A stretch of DNA of 12,030 nucleotides from Rhodocyclaceae bacterium (lineage in GTDB: Bacteria > Pseudomonadota > Gammaproteobacteria > Burkholderiales > Rhodocyclaceae). A program made the translations under genes and the position numbers. Positions 7,777 through 12,030 of this stretch are shown here, in pieces. The stretch lies in contig JAUXNZ010000158.1 in assembly GCA_030682595.1 (NCBI GenBank), positions 1-12,030 on the forward strand. The letters run 5' to 3'. Position 1 is the first letter of the stretch; each line of letters opens with the position of its first letter. The notes under the pieces are model-generated. The model saw only the letters and a list, made by a program, of their open reading frames with translations, was not told the DNA's origin and ran no database searches.

Positions 7777-7792
7777 GGCGGTCTGCGCAGAC
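7764..7792 (+). promoter_or_regulatory. Tandem inverted repeats at the FHA/MBL gene junction
   Basis: Two perfect inverted repeats sit two bases apart. CCTCAA (7764-7769) pairs with TTGAGG (7773-7778) around a GGG loop and covers the stop codon of the FHA gene. GTCTGCGCAGAC (7781-7792) is a perfect 12-base palindrome ending seven bases before ATG 7800, where a Shine-Dalgarno would be expected but is not seen. In RNA these could form two small hairpins; in DNA the second could be a dimeric protein-binding site. There is no U-tract, so it is not a standard terminator. The function is inferred. Confidence 0.4.
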
Positions 7793-7799
7793 AACAAGC

Positions 7800-8567
7800 A
7801 TGAAAATCCGCATTCTCGGTTGCAGTGGCGGCATTGGCGGGCGCCACCTGCGCACCACCTCGATCCTGGTCGATAGCGACGTCCTGATCGACTGTGGCAC
7901 CGGGGTGGGCGATCTTTCCATCGCCGAACTCGCCCAGGTCGACCACATCTTCCTGACCCATAGCCATATGGATCACATCGCCTGTCTGCCCCTCTTGCTC
8001 GATACGGTGAGCGACATGCGCAACCGCCCGCTGACCCTTCATGTGACGCCGCCGGTCGAGGAGATCTTGCGCGCGCACATCTTCAACTGGGCGATCTGGC
8101 CGGACTTCACCGAAATACCCACGCCGGACGCGCCATGCTTGCGTTTTGCCTCGATTGCGGTCGGGCAAGCTGTCGACCTGCACGGGCGGCGCATCGTGCC
8201 TCTGCCCGCCGATCACAGTGTGCCGGCTGTCGCCTACCAGCTCGACTCGGGGCGCGCCAGCCTGGTGTTTTCCGGCGATACCGGCCCCTGTCCGGCGCTC
8301 TGGCAGGCCGTCAATACCATCGACAATCTGCAGACCCTGATCATCGAAACCGCCTTCTCGAACCGCGAGCGCAAGCTGGCGGAAGAATCCTGCCACCTGT
8401 GTCCCAGCCTGTTGCTGGAGGAGTTGCGTTACCTACAATCCAGACCGGAGATATTCATTACCCACCTCAAGCCTGGCCAGATCGAACTGACCATGCAGGA
8501 AATCGAAGACAGCATCGGCGAATTTCGGCCGCGCATGCTGCAAAACAATCAGGTATTTGAATTATGA
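7800..8567 (+). CDS. Metallo-beta-lactamase-fold hydrolase, class II cNMP phosphodiesterase/RNase Z-like
   Basis: A 255-residue soluble MBL-fold hydrolase. Metal ligands are visible: THSHMDH (His54, His56, Asp58, His59), His139 in ADHSVPAVAYQL, Asp160 in FSGDTGP, and His222 in ITHLKPG. Spacing and the HSVPA block resemble the RNase Z and class II cyclic-nucleotide phosphodiesterase branches rather than lactamases or glyoxalases. The long RNase Z exosite arm is not evident. The class II phosphodiesterase signature is only approximate, with Met for Leu in HxHLDH. The neighbouring gene encodes a cyclic-nucleotide-binding domain and overlaps it by four bases, which favours a cyclic-nucleotide phosphodiesterase, but this is inference. 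ATG 7800 is chosen over TTG 7773 because the beta-strand MKIRILGCSG begins there; no clear ribosome binding site precedes either. Confidence 0.85.
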   Translation: MKIRILGCSGGIGGRHLRTTSILVDSDVLIDCGTGVGDLSIAELAQVDHIFLTHSHMDHIACLPLLLDTVSDMRNRPLTLHVTPPVEEILRAHIFNWAIWPDFTEIPTPDAPCLRFASIAVGQAVDLHGRRIVPLPADHSVPAVAYQLDSGRASLVFSGDTGPCPALWQAVNTIDNLQTLIIETAFSNRERKLAEESCHLCPSLLLEELRYLQSRPEIFITHLKPGQIELTMQEIEDSIGEFRPRMLQNNQVFEL

Positions 8568-9628
8568 GCACACTACCCGTACTCCCCGAAACATTGGCCC
8601 GCCTGTCGTCCCTCGCCGGACTGGAGGAGGATTGTCTGCGCCAACTCGCCGGGCTGGCCAAGGTCGAATGCTTTGCGCCCGCCGCGGCGCCCCTGAACTT
8701 TGCCTGGCAGAACCGGACGGTGTATCTCATCAAGGGCGAGATGAAACTCGATTACCCCACGGGCGGCATGAAAATCATGGTCGGCGGCTGGGGCGAGGCG
8801 CTGTTCCCCCTCAATCGCGGCGGCATGGATCCCCTGCGCGCGCGGGCGATCACCGATGTCGAGATATTGTGGTTCGACGCCAATGTCCTGGATATTCTCG
8901 TCACCTGGCATCAGGCGGCGCCCGTGAAACCCGTAGCTGCCGCGGGCGACGCGACCGACTGGCGCGCTCTGTCGGGCATCTTCGATGCGCGCCAACTGAC
9001 GGTGGGCGCCTTCGCCAGCCTGCCGACGGCGCACATCGACAGCCTGTTGGCCAGTTTCCAGCGGCAACCGGTCAAGCGCGGCGAGGTCGTGGTGCGCCAG
9101 AACGCCCCCGGCGATTATTATTATGTCATCGAGCGCGGGCGCGCCCGGGTATCGCGCGAGGTGACGGGTACGCGAGTTGAACTGGCGGAGCTCGATGTCG
9201 GCGACGCCTTTGGCGAAGAGGCCCTGATTGCCGAAACCGCGCGCAATGCCACGGTCACCATGGTGACGGATGGCGTTTTGCTGCGGCTGGCCAACGCCGA
9301 CTTTGTCCGCCTGTTGCGTGAACCGCTGTTGCAAAGCATTCCGGCGGAAGAAGCCCGGCGGCGCATGGCGGCGGGCGCCGTCTGGCTGGATGTGCGCTTT
9401 TCCGCCGAGTACCAGCACGACGGGCTCCCCGGGGCGCTCAACATCCCGTTGAACGAGTTGCGCGACGCCCTGCCCACCCTGCCCGCGGATCGTGAATATG
9501 TGGCGTATTGCCAGACCGGCCGGCGCAGCGCGGCGGCGGCGTTCCTGCTGTCGCAACGCGGCTTCACCGCCAGCTTGCTGGCCGATGGACTGAATGCGCT
9601 GCGCGCCGGGGAAATGATCCCGACATGA
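8564..9628 (+). CDS. Cyclic-nucleotide-binding domain / rhodanese fusion protein
   Basis: A 354-residue fusion. Residues about 10-115 resemble a degenerate cNMP-binding domain with no phosphate-binding cassette. Residues about 145-255 form a good cNMP domain with RQNAPGDYYYVIERG and a cassette GDAFGEEALIAETARNATV, including Glu218 and Arg227, the usual cyclic-phosphate and ribose contacts. Residues about 258-350 are a rhodanese (sulfurtransferase) domain with WLDVRFSAEYQHDGLPGALNIP and an active loop CQTGRR with Cys316. There is no DNA-binding HTH, so it is not a CRP-type regulator. It starts inside the stop of the MBL gene (ATGA, 8564-8567) and its own stop overlaps the next start, so three proteins are probably coupled. 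The role is unknown; a cyclic-nucleotide-responsive adaptor or sulfur/redox sensor is possible. Confidence 0.9.
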   Translation: MSTLPVLPETLARLSSLAGLEEDCLRQLAGLAKVECFAPAAAPLNFAWQNRTVYLIKGEMKLDYPTGGMKIMVGGWGEALFPLNRGGMDPLRARAITDVEILWFDANVLDILVTWHQAAPVKPVAAAGDATDWRALSGIFDARQLTVGAFASLPTAHIDSLLASFQRQPVKRGEVVVRQNAPGDYYYVIERGRARVSREVTGTRVELAELDVGDAFGEEALIAETARNATVTMVTDGVLLRLANADFVRLLREPLLQSIPAEEARRRMAAGAVWLDVRFSAEYQHDGLPGALNIPLNELRDALPTLPADREYVAYCQTGRRSAAAAFLLSQRGFTASLLADGLNALRAGEMIPT

Positions 9629-12024
9629 ATGCGGTATTGAATCCCAGCTCCGGCCAGGGTGGCAATGATTCCGCCAGTGCGCGCGATCTCGGCTCGCGCC
9701 TGGCGTTTTTCAAAAATCTGCAGGCGGTCACCAACAAGATCCATGCGACCGCCAACATCGATGAAATCATGCTGGAACTGTCGCAGGATGTCTGCGCCCT
9801 GTTCAATGCCGACCGCCTGACCGTCTATGCGCTCAGCGAAGACAAAGCCTCGATTGTTTCCAAAGTCAAGACCGGACTCAACTCCTTCCGAGCCCTGAAG
9901 CTGCCGATTGCCGATCAGAGTATCGGCGGCCATGTTGCGCTCAGCAAAAAAACCATCAATATCCGCGACGTATACGACGAAGCGGAACTCATGACCATCC
10001 ATCCCAGCCTGTGCTTTTTGCAGGAGGTGGACCGCCGCACGGGCTATCGCACCAAGCAAATGCTGGTGGCCCCCATCACCGACGCCCAGACCCAAGATCT
10101 GCTGGGCGTGGTGCAGATCATCAACAACAAGGCCGACGTGCCGTTTGCCGCGGTCGCCGAGGAGGGCGTCAAGAGCCTTTGCGAAACGCTGGCGATTGCC
10201 TTTGCCCAGCGCAGCAAACCGGCGCAAACGATCAAGACCAAATATGATCATCTGGTGCTTGACGCCGTGGTTTCCGCGCACGAGATGGAACGCGCCACCA
10301 GCGTGGCGCGGAAAAATGGCCTTGATATCGAAGAGGTGCTGATCACCGAATTCCAGGTCAAACCGGCGGCGCTCGGCGCGGCGCTGGCGAAGTTCTTCGG
10401 CGTGCCCTATGAACCGTACAAGTCCGAGCGCATCAAGCCGCTCGATTTGATGAAGAATTTGCGCCGCGAATATGTCGAGCAGAACCTCTGGCTGCCCGTC
10501 GAGGAGTCCGCCGAGGGCATCACCATCGTTTGCCTGGATCCCGAGCAGGTCAAGAGTTCGCGGGTGGTGAACAACATTTTCTCCCGCAGCAAGATCGTTT
10601 ATCGGGTGACCACGATTCGCGAATTCAAGCAGACCGTTGGCCAGTATTTCGGCGGCGGTGGCTTTACCGACGACACGAATGTCGGTGATCTACTGTCGGC
10701 AATGGACGAGGGTGAGATTGAAATCGATAGTGGCAGTGATGACGTCTCCGCTGCCGCCGACAATGAACTGGTCAAACTGGTTAATAAGGTCATCATCGAC
10801 GCCTACCAGCAGGGCGCCTCGGATATCCATATCGAGCCGGGCATGGGCAAGGATCGGGTGCTGATCCGCCTGCGCAAGGACGGCGCGCTCTCCAAGTACA
10901 TTGAAATTCCCGCGAGCTTTCGCCAGGCCATCGTCGCGCGCATCAAGATCATGTGCGACCTCGATATTTCCGAGAAACGGCGGCCGCAGGACGGCAAGAT
11001 CAAGTTCAAGAAATTCGGCCCGCTCGACATCGAACTGCGGGTGGCGACCCTGCCCACCGCCGGCAGTGTCGAAGACGTGGTGATGCGGATCCTGGCGGCT
11101 GGCGAGCCGATTCCCATGGAAAAGCTCGGTTTGCTGCCGCACAACCTGGAACGTCTCAAGGCAGCGGTTTCCAAGCCCTACGGCCTGTTTTTCGTTTGCG
11201 GTCCGACCGGTTCCGGCAAGACGACGACGCTGCACTCGGTGCTCAAGTTTCTCAATACGCCCGACACCAAGATCTGGACCGCCGAAGACCCGGTCGAAAT
11301 CACCCAGAAGGGCCTGCGCCAGGTGCAGATCAACAAGAAGGCCGGCCTCGATTTCCCCGTCATCATGAAAGCTTTTCTGCGCGCCGACCCGGACATCATC
11401 ATGGTCGGCGAGATGCGCGATGCCGAAACCACCGGCATCGGCATCGAGGCCTCGCTCACCGGCCACCTGGTGTTCGCCACCCTGCACACCAACAGCGCGC
11501 CGGAATCGATTGTGCGCCTGCTCGACATGGGCATGGACCCGTTCAACTTCTCGGATGCCCTGCTCGGCATTCTGGCGCAGCGCCTGACCAAGCGGCTGTG
11601 CAAATGCAAGGAGGCCTACACCGCCAGCCCCGAGGAAATGCAGCATTTACTCGCCGAGTATTGCGAGGAGCTGGCGCATACCGAAACCTTCAAGCGCGAC
11701 GGCCAGGCGGCCTTTGACGCGGTGCACCAGGAGTGGGTGAAAAAATACGCCAACGACAAGGGACAGTTCACGCTTTACCGCGCCAGGGAAAAAGGTGACT
11801 GCGACACCTGCGGCGGCACGGGCTACAAAGGCCGGATGGGCTTGCATGAGCTGATGATCGGCACCGATGCGGTAAAAAAACTCGTTCAGGAGCATGCGCG
11901 CGTTGCCCTGCTGGTCGCCCAGGCGCTCGAAGACGGCATGCGCACCCTCACGCAGGATGGCATGGAAAAAGTATTGCAGGGCATGACCGACATGAAGCAG
12001 GTGCGGGCGGTCTGCATAAAATAG
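9625..12024 (+). CDS. GAF-domain PilB/GspE-type secretion or pilus-assembly ATPase
   Basis: A 799-residue ATPase. Residues about 27-195 form a GAF domain ending in IINNKADVPFAAVAEE, near the NK...F...DE motif of cyclic-nucleotide GAFs. About 208-340 is an N-terminal GspE/MshE-like domain. About 378-760 is the hexameric T2SS/T4P motor, with SDIHIEP (399-405), Walker A GPTGSGKTTT (526-535), the Asp box RADPDIIMVGEMRD (586-599) and the His box LTGHLVFATLHTN (611-623). The zinc-type cysteines are unusual: CKC (659-661) instead of CxxC, then CDTCGGTGYKGR (726-737), with about 64 residues between the pairs. The start codon ATG overlaps the upstream stop (ATGA, 9625-9628). It probably powers assembly of a pilus or pseudopilus. 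No platform (PilC/GspF) gene lies in the window, though AGGTGAGG at the right edge looks like a ribosome binding site for a next gene. Confidence 0.93.
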   Translation: MNAVLNPSSGQGGNDSASARDLGSRLAFFKNLQAVTNKIHATANIDEIMLELSQDVCALFNADRLTVYALSEDKASIVSKVKTGLNSFRALKLPIADQSIGGHVALSKKTINIRDVYDEAELMTIHPSLCFLQEVDRRTGYRTKQMLVAPITDAQTQDLLGVVQIINNKADVPFAAVAEEGVKSLCETLAIAFAQRSKPAQTIKTKYDHLVLDAVVSAHEMERATSVARKNGLDIEEVLITEFQVKPAALGAALAKFFGVPYEPYKSERIKPLDLMKNLRREYVEQNLWLPVEESAEGITIVCLDPEQVKSSRVVNNIFSRSKIVYRVTTIREFKQTVGQYFGGGGFTDDTNVGDLLSAMDEGEIEIDSGSDDVSAAADNELVKLVNKVIIDAYQQGASDIHIEPGMGKDRVLIRLRKDGALSKYIEIPASFRQAIVARIKIMCDLDISEKRRPQDGKIKFKKFGPLDIELRVATLPTAGSVEDVVMRILAAGEPIPMEKLGLLPHNLERLKAAVSKPYGLFFVCGPTGSGKTTTLHSVLKFLNTPDTKIWTAEDPVEITQKGLRQVQINKKAGLDFPVIMKAFLRADPDIIMVGEMRDAETTGIGIEASLTGHLVFATLHTNSAPESIVRLLDMGMDPFNFSDALLGILAQRLTKRLCKCKEAYTASPEEMQHLLAEYCEELAHTETFKRDGQAAFDAVHQEWVKKYANDKGQFTLYRAREKGDCDTCGGTGYKGRMGLHELMIGTDAVKKLVQEHARVALLVAQALEDGMRTLTQDGMEKVLQGMTDMKQVRAVCIK

Positions 12025-12030
12025 GTGAGG
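12023..12030 (+). promoter_or_regulatory. Possible ribosome binding site of a gene beyond the window
   Basis: AGGTGAGG begins inside the stop codon of the ATPase gene and runs to the last base of the window. Similar stop-overlapping sites precede sucD and the cyclodeaminase-like gene, so a further co-directional gene probably starts within a few bases. Confidence 0.4.

Noticed and set aside
6280..7797. Long 505-codon open frame on the minus strand across the phosphatase and FHA genes
   Set aside because: It is antisense to two genes with complete PP2C and FHA motifs; its translation is rich in Arg, His and Gln with no recognisable domain, as expected for a shadow frame in GC-rich DNA.
8564..9628. 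CRP/FNR-type transcription factor
   Set aside because: It has cNMP-type domains but a C-terminal rhodanese domain in place of a helix-turn-helix.
9121..10281. 386-codon minus-strand open frame across the cNMP/rhodanese and ATPase genes
   Set aside because: It is antisense to two well-supported genes and has no recognisable motif.
1..12030. Mobile element or prophage signs (transposase, integrase, att-like direct repeats)
   Set aside because: None seen; all genes are housekeeping or signalling types with uniform GC-rich character and tight operon spacing.

Overview
The window looks like a chromosomal segment of a GC-rich betaproteobacterium, plausibly from the Rhodocyclales/Accumulibacter neighbourhood. 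The basis is overall base composition, the style of the proteins, and the pairing of an HtrA-type protease with a Nif3 protein. This is family-level recognition from memory, not a database match. Nearly all of the sequence is coding, intergenic gaps are short, and I see no rRNA, tRNA, CRISPR array or insertion sequence.

Left part (1-3059, housekeeping, mixed strands). A membrane-anchored HtrA/DegS-like protease runs leftward off the window edge. It is divergent, by 28 bases, from a Nif3/YbgI-like dinuclear metal protein. Converging on the Nif3 gene, with overlapping stop codons, is a FimV-like membrane protein of unassigned function, and upstream of that on the same minus strand is msrA. An 82-base divergent gap then separates msrA from sucC.

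Middle part (3060-6103, plus strand). sucC, sucD and an ornithine cyclodeaminase/mu-crystallin family dehydrogenase form a tight operon with 10-base gaps. It supplies the succinyl-CoA synthetase step of the TCA cycle plus an NAD(P)-dependent amino or imino acid enzyme of unknown substrate.

Right part (6199-12024, plus strand). After a GC-rich palindromic intergenic element come five co-directional genes: a PP2C-type Ser/Thr phosphatase, a double FHA-domain protein, a metallo-beta-lactamase-fold hydrolase resembling class II cyclic-nucleotide phosphodiesterases, a cyclic-nucleotide-binding/rhodanese fusion, and a GAF-domain PilB/GspE-type secretion ATPase. The last two junctions are ATGA overlaps, which suggests translational coupling. 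The layout reads as a regulatory module: phospho-threonine signalling plus cyclic-nucleotide binding and turnover feeding a type IV pilus/type II secretion-like motor. This cluster is the most interesting part of the window. The linkage to cyclic nucleotides is an inference from domain content and gene order.
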